NCBI GenBank assembly: GCA_015680685.1
Contig: MNCI01009376.1
Coordinates: 1,840 to 65,839, forward strand
Reading direction: 5' to 3'
From: Gnetum montanum
Lineage: Eukaryota > Streptophyta > Gnetopsida > Gnetales > Gnetaceae
DNA: 64,000 nt
Shown in pieces: positions 12,330 through 23,440 of the stretch (the first letter of the stretch is position 1; each line of letters starts with the position of its first letter). The notes beneath the pieces were generated by a model. That model saw only the letters and a list, made by a program, of their open reading frames with translations, was not told the DNA's origin and ran no database searches. Both the position numbers and the translations under genes were made by a program.

Positions 12330-12780
12330 CAATGCCTAGTACTCGTTGAGATGATTCCAATAGTACAAATTTTGTCTCGATCAGACTTACGATTTGAGAG
12401 ATATTGATGTTTAAATTTTCTCATTATATGTGTATTAAAATAATATTAAAATTATTAATTTATTATTTTAAAAAATTTCAAAATTTTAGGGTCAAAAATT
12501 AACTTAGAATTGCAGTTTACCCATACTGAACCCTTACCTTATCATTGGCCAAACCACCACATTAACCACCAAGGCAAGATGGAATAAAATAATAATAAAA
12601 GGTTTTTAAAAAATATCTAAAATACTTATCGAACAGAAGGTCATGGGTTCAATCCCATGCCTCAAAATACTTTAAATTAAATAATAATAATATAAAATAT
12701 ATAGATTATTATTTATTAAAAATGAAAAAAATTTATGATTGGAAGGTCATGGGTTCAACCCCAAGCCTACACTTAGTTTT
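12330..12780. repeat. Dispersed repeat inside E, also at about 28,920-29,170
   Basis: The wording 'gattccaatagtac(a/t)aattt...tctcgatcagacttacgatttg' near 12,350 matches 'gattccaatagtactaattt...aaatctaacttacagtttg' near 28,940. In both places it is followed by AT-rich sequence and a 'ggtcatg(g/t)gttcaa' motif resembling a tRNA box B (12,641, 12,745 and 29,097). The box-B motif is present twice, about 104 bp apart, inside E. Confidence 0.6.
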
Positions 12781-14631
12781 ATTTTTCTAAAAAGAATAGA
12801 ATCAAACATAATAAAATTTCAAAAAAATAATAATGATTATAAAAATATGTTTAAAAAATTTTGAGGCCTTAGAGCCCCAACAGGAGCCATGCAGGACTTT
12901 CTAGGGCCACACAAGCTGCATTGGCCCTAACAGGGCCACCATCGTCCTCTATCGACTACCTTGCTATCCACCATACACTATGTAGATCTACCCCTCACAA
13001 AATAGTGCCAACATCACTACTCTACCCTCTACACCCTCAGTAGTGCACAAGCCATCACCTCCCAATCATCGCCTGCTATCCGTTGCTACCACGGTTGTGT
13101 GCCGTGCAACCATGCTTTGCAACCACTGCCCACTACCTATCGTCATGTCATCCTATAACTGCTGCCATGGAGCACTGATGCTATTGTATCCTAGATTGCG
13201 CTATTTCCTATTGCAAGAACCTGCACCTACAGTTTGTAGAAACCCTCGCTACATTTTTCACAACCATAGTTGACTGCGCTACTATTGCCCGTTGATGTTG
13301 AAAATCGCCTCGAGCACCATCGAAAATAACCTCTAGCATCCTCAAAAACTACCTCTAGCACTATCAAAAACTACCTATAGAACCACTAAAAACTACCTCC
13401 AACACCATCTAAAATCACCTCTTTGGATACCACCACAAATTGTAGGCCACAATATCGAATTAAATGTCACCCACAACCATCCCCCAAATGCACCCAACCT
13501 AGCTACCAACATCACTAAGTACCAACTGAGGCGACTACCAGTGTGTCAGTGCGGCCATTGCTACCATTGGAACAAAATGGAAAATTCTCCATTATATGAT
13601 GGAAAATTTTTAGTTGTTCATCAATTGACAGAAAAATTTGAAATTCCCATCAATTGATGAAAAATTCAAATTTTCATTGTTAAATCATTAGTTTAAACTA
13701 GGAACTTGCAAAAATAATTTTCAAAATTGAATTTGGAACCCTAGTAACCACAAGAATAAAAATTCCATAATTAAGTGAACTTTCCCTAGAGTAGAACTGG
13801 GATAGATGTCCTTTAGGGAAGTCTCATTTTTCATGCCAAAGGTTTTAAACTCTAGAAGCCATAACTTTTGATTTCAGAAGCTTTTTTTTGACAAACGAAG
13901 AGTTGTTTCCTATAGATTTCAACCTTCTAGACCAAATGGTGAAGTCAAGTCTATCCCATGAAGCCCCCAAAATTATTTTTTACTCCTTACCTGATATAGT
14001 GCCTCGAGATCCTCAAAGGTTTAATTTTCACATAGCTAGAGCATACGATGTCCATTTTCAACATATGAATAGTCATTTCTAACATTTTCATCCTTCTAAA
14101 CTCAATGGTGAGGTTATATTTATCATCCAAGCACCTAATAACTCACTAATATCATAAATTCAACCTTTTGGGCTTTAAGATTTAGTGCACAACCCTTATA
14201 GATAGTCTTAAGATTACTATGGCATGTCAATAATTACATTGTTAAAGTCAATGTTCTTAAGAGGGTTAGAAAGATCATTAAGAATTAGATAATATAATAT
14301 ATTACTAAAATTATATGATTTCGTTAAATATTATTAAAATTAGATAATGTAATTATAAAATTAGATTAGTTGGAGAATCAGTTGTTATATCAGCATCAAT
14401 TGATTAGCAATTAATGAATCAGTCAAGGTATTAGTTAAAGATCAATTAATGTATTGGTTGGAGAATTAGTTGAAGGAACAGAGCAATCTTCGACCATCAA
14501 GAAATGGGTATATTAGTCCATCCTACTATCAAAACAAAGGGCAAAACAACATGGAGATCCAAAATCTTATTTCGATAAGGAGTATGATACTCACGGAGAG
14601 AAATGATTGAAAAAAGAATCCAAGAATGGGA
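12781..14631. other. Interior of E upstream of the captured gene
   Basis: 12,860-13,450 is relatively GC-rich with loosely repeated 'aaaactacctctagcac' wording (about 13,320-13,420); its open frames are short and unconvincing. 13,560-13,690 has partial palindromes built on ttttccatc and catcaattgatg. The remainder is AT-rich with no gene seen. Confidence 0.45.
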
Positions 14632-15445
14632 ATCAAAGTTGAAACATATAACATTCTTTCAAGATCACTAGTGAGTGAGAAACAACATCCACTATGTCCA
14701 TCATGGGCCTTGGATTATCATGAATATTGATATCCACACATCTTAGCAGAGTTAAAAGATTTGGATGTTGATGTTTTGTGCTTACAAGAAGTCTTGTCAT
14801 GGGAATTTTTATACCAATTTCAACTATACTTGGAAAAGATGTGGTTAACACACATTTAATTGCCAAACCAACATGTTTAGATGTTATACTTTGTCAAGGA
14901 GCATGCTTGATTAAGAAAATAGAAGAAAGTTTGAAGAAGAAGTTATTCCTAAGTTATATCGATCCAATTCCATTTATTCTTTGTGAAGACTTCAATGCAA
15001 AAGTTGGAAGTAGTGTTTATCAATTCTTAAAATATGGATCTATAAAGGAATCTTTGGAAGATGAACCTAATTTGAAAAAGATGTTTCCATCAATTCAACA
15101 TGCAATTCCATTGGCTAATGCATATTCTACTTATTTTGAATCTTCAATAGATAAATTAGATTCTAGAATTTAGGAATAGATGATGTTTATGGATAACACT
15201 CATTAAGAACCACAATTAACCAATTACTCTACCATGATTAATGAAGATGGGTCAACAAAATTCTTCATTGAGATTTTGGATTATATTTGGTACAATGCCC
15301 AATTCTTTCAAGTTACTAGGTTCCTAAAATTAATTCTAAAGAAGAAGTTGAGAAGAATCAAGATCAAGCCTTGCCATCTTGAACAATACCATTTGATCAT
15401 ATACCACTTATGGTAGAATTACAATTACTCCCATCAATTCATAAG
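14632..15445 (+). pseudogene. Captured fragment of a CCR4-type poly(A) deadenylase gene
   Basis: Three pieces of an endonuclease/exonuclease/phosphatase domain appear in order. First, from 14,632, VETYNILSRSLVSEKQ, HPLCPSWALDYHEY, one TGA stop, then HILAELKDLDVDVLCLQEV, which holds the metal-binding Glu of the QEV motif. Second, from about 14,980, FILCEDFNAKVGSSVYQFL (the usual GDFN is EDFN) and NLKKMFPSIQHAIPLANAYS. Third, from about 15,212, EPQLTNYS, EILDYIWY and, after a frameshift, DHIPLMVELQLLP. CCR4 proteins shorten mRNA poly(A) tails in the cytoplasm within the CCR4-NOT complex. The N-terminal leucine-rich region and the middle of the nuclease are missing, and no introns are evident, so an mRNA-derived capture is likely. 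The copy is dead. Confidence 0.85.
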
Positions 15446-15898
15446 GTTGATCAAGATCAAGAAGTATCTTACTCTTACTTTTATTTGATGATCTTATTAT
15501 TTTATGCATTGTTCAATTTATATTTCAATTAGATAAGTAAAATATCTATGATAATAAAAATTGGAGATAAATAATTCTCCTTGCCTTCACTTGGGTAACC
15601 AAATTCAAGTTGCACTTTCTGTGACCCTAGCTAAGATTGGTAATTGGTGGTTGATAAATCTTTAATTCACCTTTTGTCATTATCTTAGAAAATGAATCAA
15701 GTATCAAGAAAGTAATATTTAATTCTGTATATGTTTTTCTCACATATATCTTATTTGCAAAATAAGCAAGAAACAACTTCAAGTTCAAAGGAGAAATCAA
15801 ATTATTTGAGCATAGGATCATGAAAGAAAGCATTGGAGTTGGAAAAAGATAGATAACATGGACTTGTTTAAGGAAGAACAAAACCTAAGGGGGGTAGA
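15446..15898. other. 3' interior of E with purine tract
   Basis: AT-rich sequence between the captured gene and the right LTR. It ends in a purine-rich tract at about 15,884-15,898 that would prime plus-strand synthesis. Part of it resembles the same interval of element F on the other strand. Confidence 0.55.
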
Positions 15899-16474
15899 TG
15901 GTCACATACCCATTTTCAAATGATGTTGATACCTAATGAAGATGGTGTCTCTTTATAACAAGTGTTATTGTTATCTTAACAAGACCGAAAAGGGTAGTTA
16001 TAATTGAGACTCAAAAGAGCATGTTGTAATAACAGATGTGTCTCTTAAGGTAACCTTTGGGGGTTTGGCCTAAGGCATTTATACCTAGGATTGGAGGTTG
16101 TACTAGCATGGAGTGGTGGAACCGGTACAGGCAAGTCACGAGAAGCTAGGTGAAGCAAGATAGGAAGTGAACTAGCCATCCCTTCTAGCTAGGTTATAGG
16201 CCTAACTATGGTGGCAATGCTGGATTGCCTCTAAGGGATAGATGCCAAAGGAAAAAAACCCCAAGGAACACTCTCATAGCACAATCCAGATATGTTATTT
16301 CATATTAATAAAGCATCCTTTTATTTCTCTTTTTGCATTTTTCCTATTATTTCCTTTATACATAATTTTGAATACCACTTACATTTCGCATTTGGCATAT
16401 TTTCTTTATACACATAATTTCTAATATATTGTATATATGATGTTTGCCATGAAATTTGAGGATGAGATGTGATA
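15899..16474 (+). repeat. 3' LTR of element E
   Basis: Direct repeat of 11,217-11,776. It starts tggtcacat and ends GATGTGATA, the reverse complement of the TATCACATC that opens the left LTR. Confidence 0.8.
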
Positions 16475-17702
16475 GCTACACCACCAACTTTAGAAACTAA
16501 AAAAGATTGAAATTAATAGCAAAAAATAAAAAGGAGAAAGGTTTTAATATTGGCTTTGGGGCTAAAAAATTCACAGTAGTTGTTGTGAAAAGCCACCACC
16601 TAACCATCTATAACTTTCATGCTATAGTTTTGGTCATAGGAAGAAAGGGGTAGCACTGATATTTTGGGATTTTTGGCTACAAAAATATCGAAAAAGGCCT
16701 TCAACTTGCAATGTTGGCTTCAGGGAAGTTGGTGTTAAGTTTCTCCCATGCTAGCCCTCCTAACCACCTATACACTGGGTATGGCAAGGAGGAAAAGAAG
16801 GGGGTGAGATAATGGAAATCTCACACCTTCTATTTTAATGTTGGAGAGAGGGGAAAATCATTCGAAGGCCAAAATGGAATCCTAGAAGTTTCCAAAAAAT
16901 GGTTTTGGAAAGCTGCCAACTTTTACCACAAAAGGGACGAAAGTAGATTTGGTTGGTGTGGAAACCAACATTGGTTTTGTATCAAAAACATGTGGCAGAA
17001 AAAATTAAATGGTTGTTAAGGCTTCCATGCTAGCTTTTGTTCTAAAACTTCATAGCAAGTGTTATGAAGTTTCAACACCCAAACCACTTGCAACTTCCAT
17101 GATCATGTTTTTGCTATAGGGGGGTAAGGACAACATTGGATTTTCAAGGTCTTGGCTATAAAAATGAAAATTCACTACTAGGAGACAACATTAGCAATAT
17201 GGCTAGTAGATTTTGGCATAGAAATTGGGTAGAGGCCCTTCTTCTAGTGTGAAGAAAACTATTGCAACCAAAAAAGTTGATCACTAGAATAAATATTGAT
17301 GGATCTGATGCACAACAATCCTCAACCCACAAATCCCTAAGGCCTCCAAAAAAATGGGATTCGAGGTGCCCTAGCTGATTCAGTAGATCAACTAGGGAGT
17401 TGGGGGTTTTGCAAAAAAGTGTAATGAAATGAAATGCAAAAAACTTGCAAATAGATTTGAATAATTCATAGAATATAAACATATATATATCTTGCAAACA
17501 AAACCTAGAAATTAAAACTTTATTGAGAAAAGAATAAAGAATAAGTGTGCCTAAATGTGTAGCAGGGGGATTTACTTGGATGGGGGTTTAGGGTCTATTG
17601 AAGTCGATGTGGTCAACTCCATGATCCAAATGTCCTACCACTCCTGATGCTATCAAATATCTAGTGCTACAATATCAAATATACAATGTTGGCTATGGTG
17701 GA
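16475..17702. other. Repeat-derived spacer between elements E and A
   Basis: No gene recognised. 16,760-16,920 repeats the sequence found at about 10,980-11,160. An open frame at 17,497-17,156 (-) has no recognisable domain. The last five bases, gtgga (17,698-17,702), are the left target site of element A. Confidence 0.5.
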
Positions 17703-17704
17703 TG

Positions 17705-17915
17705 ATGAGAGCGGTTACTCTAGCAGTTACTCTAGTAGTTATTCTAATTATTAGAACAGTTACTCTAGTGGTTACTTTAGTAGTTATTCTAATTATTAGA
17801 GTGGTTACTCTAGCGGTTACTCTAGAAATTATTCTAATTATTAGAGTGGTTACTCTAGCAGTTACTTTAGCAGTTATTCTAATTATTAGAGCAGTTACTC
17901 TAATTATTAGAGTAG
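17705..17915 (+). repeat. 45-bp U3 tandem repeat built from 12-mers
   Basis: The unit is two 12-mers of the form gttactctagcg plus a 21-mer carrying TCTAATTATTAGA, which is nearly palindromic. It lies immediately upstream of the TATA box. Since 45 is a multiple of 3, the array stays open on both strands and gives spurious 90-110-codon ORFs. Confidence 0.85.
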
Positions 17916-17928
17916 TTGCTCCCAAGTC

Positions 17929-17936
17929 TATAAATA
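17929..17936 (+). promoter_or_regulatory. LTR TATA box, element A
   Basis: TATAAATA just after the U3 repeat array, at the same relative place as 26,960-26,967 in the 3' LTR and 55,646-55,653 in element G. Confidence 0.75.
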
Positions 17937-18663
17937 CAGTGCCTAGGTGTACAATTGGGGATAAGTCTTTTAGCAGTCAAGTAGCAAAAATTTTGTAGTC
18001 TGCTTGAAAGTTAGAGTATTTTCCAAGTGCACAGAATAGGAGGTCTAAGTGTGGATGGATATTTATTCAAGCATTGTGCACCTAAGCACATATTGTGTAT
18101 GACAATAAAGATGAGCTCTTTGATTCATCTATGCAACACTTGAGATTTGTTTTCTTATGAATTTATTTTATTTTATGCACTTGACATTTCTGTTATTAGC
18201 ACAACAATTCATTTTGATCAATTAAGAAAATTGTTAAATTACACAAGCACGACCACTTTGAGCATGCATGTAATGCTTGGTAACCTAGTAACAATTAGCG
18301 TTTGGTAATCCTAACAATGTTGCACTAGTTTAGGATGTGTACAGCAAGTGGGAATAGATGCTAGTGTTAGGATTAGTTAGAACTTAGTTAATGAGTAGTT
18401 AAGTTAAATTAGTCACTTAGTTACCCCTTTCCTTCCCTACTAGCGCAGGGCATAAAAACATAAAAGTTATAAAAATCATATGCCTCAAGCTTACTTAACC
18501 ATACAATTGTGACATATAGGTAAGCTTGGGAAGATAATGATCAACCAACCTATCCTTGTTCCACAAGGGTGCATAAGCACTTAGTTGTTGGAATTCAACT
18601 GGATCGTGCAAGAAATGCTCGTATTTGTATGGTTGAGCGTAGGGGTACCTTGCCGCTCATCAT

Positions 18664-18681
18664 TGGCACCGTTGCTAGGGA
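18664..18681 (+). promoter_or_regulatory. Primer binding site of A, tRNA-Asp type
   Basis: TGGCACCGTTGCTAGGGA lies one base after the LTR; 15 of 18 bases match the Athila tRNA-Asp primer site TGGCGCCGTTGCCGGGGA as I recall it. Confidence 0.8.
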
Positions 18682-18798
18682 CTTAGTTTTTTGTGCACTA
18701 ACTAGAACATAGAAAATCATTCACATCATTGGAACAAACCCTTAGGGTTGGCTGAGAAAATAATAAATAAGAATACATTGCACACTAAATAGACAAGT

Positions 18799-20953
18799 AT
18801 GTCTCCTTCTTCATAAGAAAGTGCCTCACTGCCTAGGTCTGAAACAGGAAATAGTCGATGATGTAATACACATGACGTTGATCCGCTAGTCCCTCAACAA
18901 GTTTAAGTGGTATATATTCATTCCAATGAGTATATACTAGACTTCACCTTTATCCTCCATCAAGACAAAAAACTACATTGGTGAGACTTAGAAGGTACAT
19001 AGTATTACCTCTTAATCGTTCAGTCCCGAGCATGCTTCTTCATGCTCTCACACGAATTGGCATGCCATACTTAGATGTAGAATACATTGTGCAAGACCAT
19101 GACGCAAGAGAATACCATCCCATAGAGGCACAACGTCAAAGGGACTTGCAACAGGAGAGACATCATTAAGTCTTTAAAGGGTAAGTGGTCCCAGGATGCC
19201 CCACATGTCTTAAGCAAAAATAAGGATGGTGAACCTACCTTAGGAAATCACCCATACAACAATGTTCCTCCCCTTGACTTTGGCCAAGGGGTTGTGTATC
19301 AGGAACTTCATTTCACTATTCATAACCCAAGTTTTGATACCCATGGGCATAAAGGATCTAAAAAAGGGACATGAACTCATGATAAAGGTGGACATTCTGA
19401 TCACAATCGCGATAGGGGCCGAGACCGCAGAAGAGAAGGTAGCAAACACTATCATGGTGATGGTTCTCCTTCTTCTTCACCTTCATCATCTCCTTCATCC
19501 TCTCCTTCAATATCCATATGTGGTCATAAAGAAAAAGACCATGGGAATAAAGGTAGGAAAAGTGGAAGTCATAGACGAAACAACTAGGAAAGGGGATGAG
19601 GGCACTCTAGAGAGTCACGACATAGAAGAAGGGAGAGTAGGGAACAACATAGGCATCATAGATGCCATAGATGAGATGATCATGATGAACCCCTCCTCAC
19701 TACTCAAAGTATGTTGGACATAACTGAGGCTATTATAATTCCAACAAGGCATCAAAAAGATAGTAGGATCAAGAGATTAGATATGAACAACATCCAACAA
19801 TTTGAAGGGGGATACAATGCTAATCCTCAGAATCATTTACAAGAATTCCATGATGTGAGTGCCTTATAGAACATAGATAATGAATGGCAAAAACTTAAGT
19901 TGTTCCCATGGACATTCAGTCTTTAAAACTAGAATCCATTCATAGGTGGAGTACTATGTTAGAACTATTTAATGACAAGTACCAAGCGTACTCCCAAGTG
20001 TCTAATTTGCAAAAGCAAATCAAAGGCTAGAAACAAGGAGGACACAAACCCTTGGATGCTACCATGGGTTGATACTATGCACTATTACATCATTGTCCTG
20101 GCCATGGTTATTTGCAAAGGGATCAACTACACCATCTCGTGGATGGGCTTAGGCATGAAACAAGAAGAACCCTTGGGACTTATGCCTATGGAAGACTATT
20201 TGAGCTTAGGTCCCATCAAATTCAAAGACTACTAGAGAAAGTTTCTAAGGAAGAAGGTGAGCTACAGAAGAGAGAAAGTGCGGAAGAGTATAACCAAGAT
20301 CCTTCCCTTCGATAGAGGGGAGTAAGATTTTGTGAGGATGAAAGAAGAGTCACCACTCGAAGAGATGGTAAATAGAAAAACTTTGCCTATCCAAAAGATG
20401 ACATCAGAAGTTTCAGTAAAGGTAAATCAAATGTGGGATTCCCTAGAGAATATATTTCAAACTGTTGTTAAAATAGTAGAGGAGTCTAGAGAGCNGATTT
20501 CAAACTGTTGTTAAAATAGTAGAGGAGTCTAGAGAGCAAGGTAGTGAGAAAATAAAAAAGAAAGAGGTTGAACATGCATGTAGCAAGGATAAGAGCAAAG
20601 TTGCCATCATTGAAGAGGTTGTGGATTCAGAAATAGACAATGATAGTGGATGTGAGATACGTCAATATGACCATCCTAACAGATGTTGCCCTATAATCTC
20701 ACATCTTCAGGTGTCTAGGGTGTATGCACTCAACCCAAAATTAAACAAAAGGCAAACACCCCAAAGGTTATCTTATCCTCAAGGTAGCCTAAGGAAGTTC
20801 CACCAACCCTTAACATATTACGTCCAACAACCAATCTCTCCATGTGACTCTACTGGTCACATCACTCCTCAACCTCACTACCAAGCCCGCGAGTATTATG
20901 GGACTCCTTCTTCTAGAGTGATATTCCGCAAGCATATCATCCTTCTCATCTAG
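18799..20953 (+). pseudogene. gag of element A (broken)
   Basis: The likely start ATG at 18,799 gives MSPSS and then a stop; the homologous gag in element G starts MSSSYHR. The N-terminal part reads DFTFILHQDKKLHW at about 18,940. The capsid-like part lies at about 19,780-20,230. The zinc knuckle near 20,651 reads CEIRQYDHPNRCC, where the second Cys of CX2CX3HX4C has become Arg. A Pro/Gln-rich tail follows (PLTYYVQQPISPCDS, about 20,810-20,860). A 41-bp exact duplication around a single N at 20,495 is probably an assembly fault. Confidence 0.8.
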
Positions 20954-21039
20954 CTACATCTCTTCCACCAATAGCTCCACTACCACCTACTCCCACGATG
21001 TAAGGTGAAATCCCTACCCAGCCGCAACAACATAACGCC

Positions 21040-21830
21040 ATGAGGGCTGTTAAATCTCAACCTACCATTGGTTCCAACAACCACATGAAGAAAATACCTT
21101 TCTTTAGAACCAATAGTCCAACAAAGCCCTTGCAATCACAAGCTGCTAATTCCTTAGACGCCTCAGTATCAATCAAAACTTCGGAGCCCCCTTCAACTCA
21201 ACGACCACACCCAAGGCATACAGTCATGCTAACACATGTCGTCATCGATTGGATCAAAGATAGCCACCTTCTTAGGAAATTCTCTAATCCTAGGAGTCCT
21301 CTAATATACCTACAAATTTCTGAAAATGTGCTATGCAAGGCTCTTTTGGATTCAGGTTCCGGTGTTAACTTGATGTCTCAAGAAATGTATAAGGCCTGGA
21401 ACCTACCTCGATTGAAAAAGTGCAACATCCTCTAGATTTGGTCGACCAGTCCATCACTATCCCATTGGAACTGGTGGAAGACATTGTTACCACTATTTGT
21501 GGGTGGTCGTACCCAGCTGACTTCCTAGTGATTCAAGTAAACAATGGTAAGGGGGACTTCCCAATCATAATGGGAAGAGCATGGCTAAGCACCATCAATG
21601 CATGCCTAGGAATTTGCGATCTTTCCCTAGAAATATCAAAGAAAAATACATTCAGAAAGATCAAGAAGAAGAAAGTTCTATGGATCGCATATAGTGACAC
21701 AAGGTGTAATTGCATGCAAAGATCATGGTTTGTGCAAAGTTTAGCATTGCCTGCATGCAATCAATGTGCACAAGTGATTAACATACAAAGATGCCTATAT
21801 GCAACAACCACACAATAGGAAAAAACCTAG
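21040..21830 (+). pseudogene. Aspartic protease region of element A
   Basis: The active-site loop is at about 21,340-21,370 (ALLDSGSGVNLMS), so the catalytic D-S-G is kept. Past a stop at 21,435 come ITIPLELVEDIVTTICGW, then FPIIMGRAWLSTINA, the second protease signature. It cleaves the Gag-Pol precursor in the particle. Two open frames overlap here (21,040-21,435 and 21,420-21,818), so at least one frameshift separates the halves. Confidence 0.82.
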
Positions 21831-21980
21831 TGGCTGATAGCTGATCAAGAAAGTAGTTCACTCATATGCATGGAACCAACTGAGGGTTTGACTTATGCTT
21901 ATATCGATAGCATAAACACATTAGAGCAAGTCCACCGCCAAATTCGAAGTCTTAACCTTGAAAACATCAACTAGGGGAAG

Positions 21981-22960
21981 TTGGAAATCCCAGAGAAATT
22001 TAAGCAGGAGCCCCTTAAGCTGAAACCATTGCCCAACGATATGGAATACACATTCCTTAAAAATGGAAAACCAATAATTATCAATAATAAGCTTACTCCT
22101 CAACAAAAAGAAGAGCTGTTGAAAGTAATAAATAGATGGTCAGAAGCCTTTGATTGGTCATATCCCAAATTAACTAAAATAGATCCCAGGACATGCCAGC
22201 ATAGAATTTACACTAACCCCTCCATAAAGCCTCGAAGACAACCGCAGAGGTGATTGAACCCTAAGCTGAAGCAAGTAGTTAAGGAAGAAATCAAACAGTG
22301 TCTCAAGGATGGGTTCATATACCCCATTGCTGATAGCGAATGGGTTAGCCCCTTAGTTATTGTGCCTAAAAAGGGAGGCAAATTGAGGGTGTGCATAGAT
22401 TTTAGTCTACTAAATATGGCAAAATTCAAAGATCACTTTCCATTGCCATTTGTCTACCAAGTCTTAGACACCATCATAGGGCATCGCTATTATAGTTTTC
22501 TAGATGGATATAGTGGATATAACCAAATACAAATAGCCCTAGAAGACCAAGACAAGACTATGTTCACCAGTCCTTGGGGAGTGTTCGCATACAAATAGAT
22601 GTTGTTTGGCTTGTGTAATGCTCTGCAACATTTCAATGACTAGTTCTAAGCATATTCCAACAGTAAATAGGGACTGGCGTGGAGGTCTTTATTGATAACT
22701 TCTTCACTTATGGAGCAAACTTTGATCATGCCTTGTACCACTTGGAGCAAGTGTTAAAAAGATGTGTAAAAATCAATTTGAAGCTCAATTGGCAGGAAAT
22801 CCATTTATTGGTCCAAGAAGGCATAGTACTAGGGCACAAAATCTCACACATAGGGATAGAGGTAGACCCTGAGAAAATCAAAAGTAGCCAAGGAATTACC
22901 CATCAACCGGAAACTATCAAAGATATTCAGTCATTCCTTGGACATACTAGCTACTATAGG
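21981..22960 (+). pseudogene. Reverse transcriptase of element A (broken)
   Basis: From about 22,290: CLKDGFIYPIADSEWVSP, LVIVPKKGGKLRVCIDF, DHFPLPFVYQVLD, YYSFLDGYSGYNQIQ, FTSPWGVFAYK, then a stop at 22,597 and MLFGLCNA. The catalytic core at about 22,683 reads VFIDNFFTYG, where the second Asp of the metal-binding DD pair is Asn. That alone would abolish polymerase activity. The fold continues with VLGHKISHIGIEVDPEKI and SFLGHTSYYRRFIENFS (about 22,850-22,980). Confidence 0.88.
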
Positions 22961-23440
22961 AGATTTATTGAGAACTTTTCAAAGGTTGCCAAACCATTAG
23001 TGGAATTAACAAAAAAGAACGTACCTTTCAAGTGGACCAAGGAATGTGAATTAGCTTTCCAAACTCTGAAATAGAAGCTAGTAGAAACTCCCATTCTACA
23101 AGCTCCTGATTGGTCCAAACCATTCCATATCATGACTAATGCATCCAACTATGCTTTAGGAGCCGTACTTACATAGTTAGATGACTAGAAGCATCCTTAT
23201 TACATCCACTGTGCAAGTAGAAGTATCGCTAGTGCACAACTTAACTACACTACCACAAAGAAAGAATTAATGGTTGTAGTGTTTGCAATAGAAAAGTTTA
23301 GACACTATGTATTAGGATATAAAGTATATGTACATATAGATCATAGTGTAATCCAGTTCCTCATGAATAAGCCAATGGTAAGCCCTCGTATCATATGATG
23401 GCTTGTAATCTTACAAGAGTTCAATTTAATGATGATTAAT
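22961..23440 (+). pseudogene. RNase H region of element A
   Basis: FKWTKECELAFQTLK, a TAG, then PFHIMTNASNYALGAVL, two more TAGs, TTKKELMVVVFAIEKF and VYVHIDHSVIQFLMNKP. This is the Ty3/gypsy RNase H that removes RNA template from the hybrid. The catalytic Asp normally found in the 'hvmtDAS' position is Asn (TNAS). Confidence 0.82.

Larger units (their letters stand above)
11217..16474 (+). mobile_element. Element E: non-autonomous LTR retrotransposon carrying a CCR4 fragment
   Basis: Two direct repeats of about 560-576 bp (11,217-11,776 and about 15,899-16,474) enclose about 4.1 kb with no gag, protease, reverse transcriptase or integrase. The left LTR is followed by an iMet-type primer site and the right LTR is preceded by a purine-rich tract (ggggggtagatgg). 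The flanking 5-mers actac (11,212-11,216) and gctac (16,475-16,479) are a likely target duplication with one mismatch. The LTR ends read TATCACATC...GATGTGATA rather than TG...CA. The interior holds box-B-like repeats at 12.6-12.75 kb and a captured piece of a deadenylase gene at 14.63-15.45 kb. It would depend on another element's enzymes for movement. Confidence 0.8.
17703..18662 (+). repeat. 5' LTR of element A
   Basis: U3 opens with about four copies of a 45-bp repeat (17,705-17,915), followed by TATAAATA at 17,929-17,936 and AATAAA at 18,104-18,109. U5 ends GGTACCTTGCCGCTCATCA. Confidence 0.92.

Noticed and set aside
13043-13273. Possible small gene in the GC-richer interior of E
   Set aside because: The Cys/His/Pro-rich translation has no recognisable domain and lies in sequence with loosely repeated phrases.
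14632-15445. LINE-type endonuclease as an alternative for the EEP domain
   Set aside because: CPSWALDYHEY, DFNAKVGSSVYQFL and the LDYIWY/HIPLMVELQLLP ends follow CCR4-family order, and no LINE reverse transcriptase follows.
17156-17497. 113-codon minus-strand frame
   Set aside because: No domain, no related frame elsewhere, AT-rich hydrophobic composition typical of chance.
17702-17998. Open frames on both strands inside the A LTRs (also 26,675-27,029)
   Set aside because: They arise from a 45-bp repeat whose length is a multiple of three; the products are repetitive Val/Thr/Ile strings in promoter DNA.
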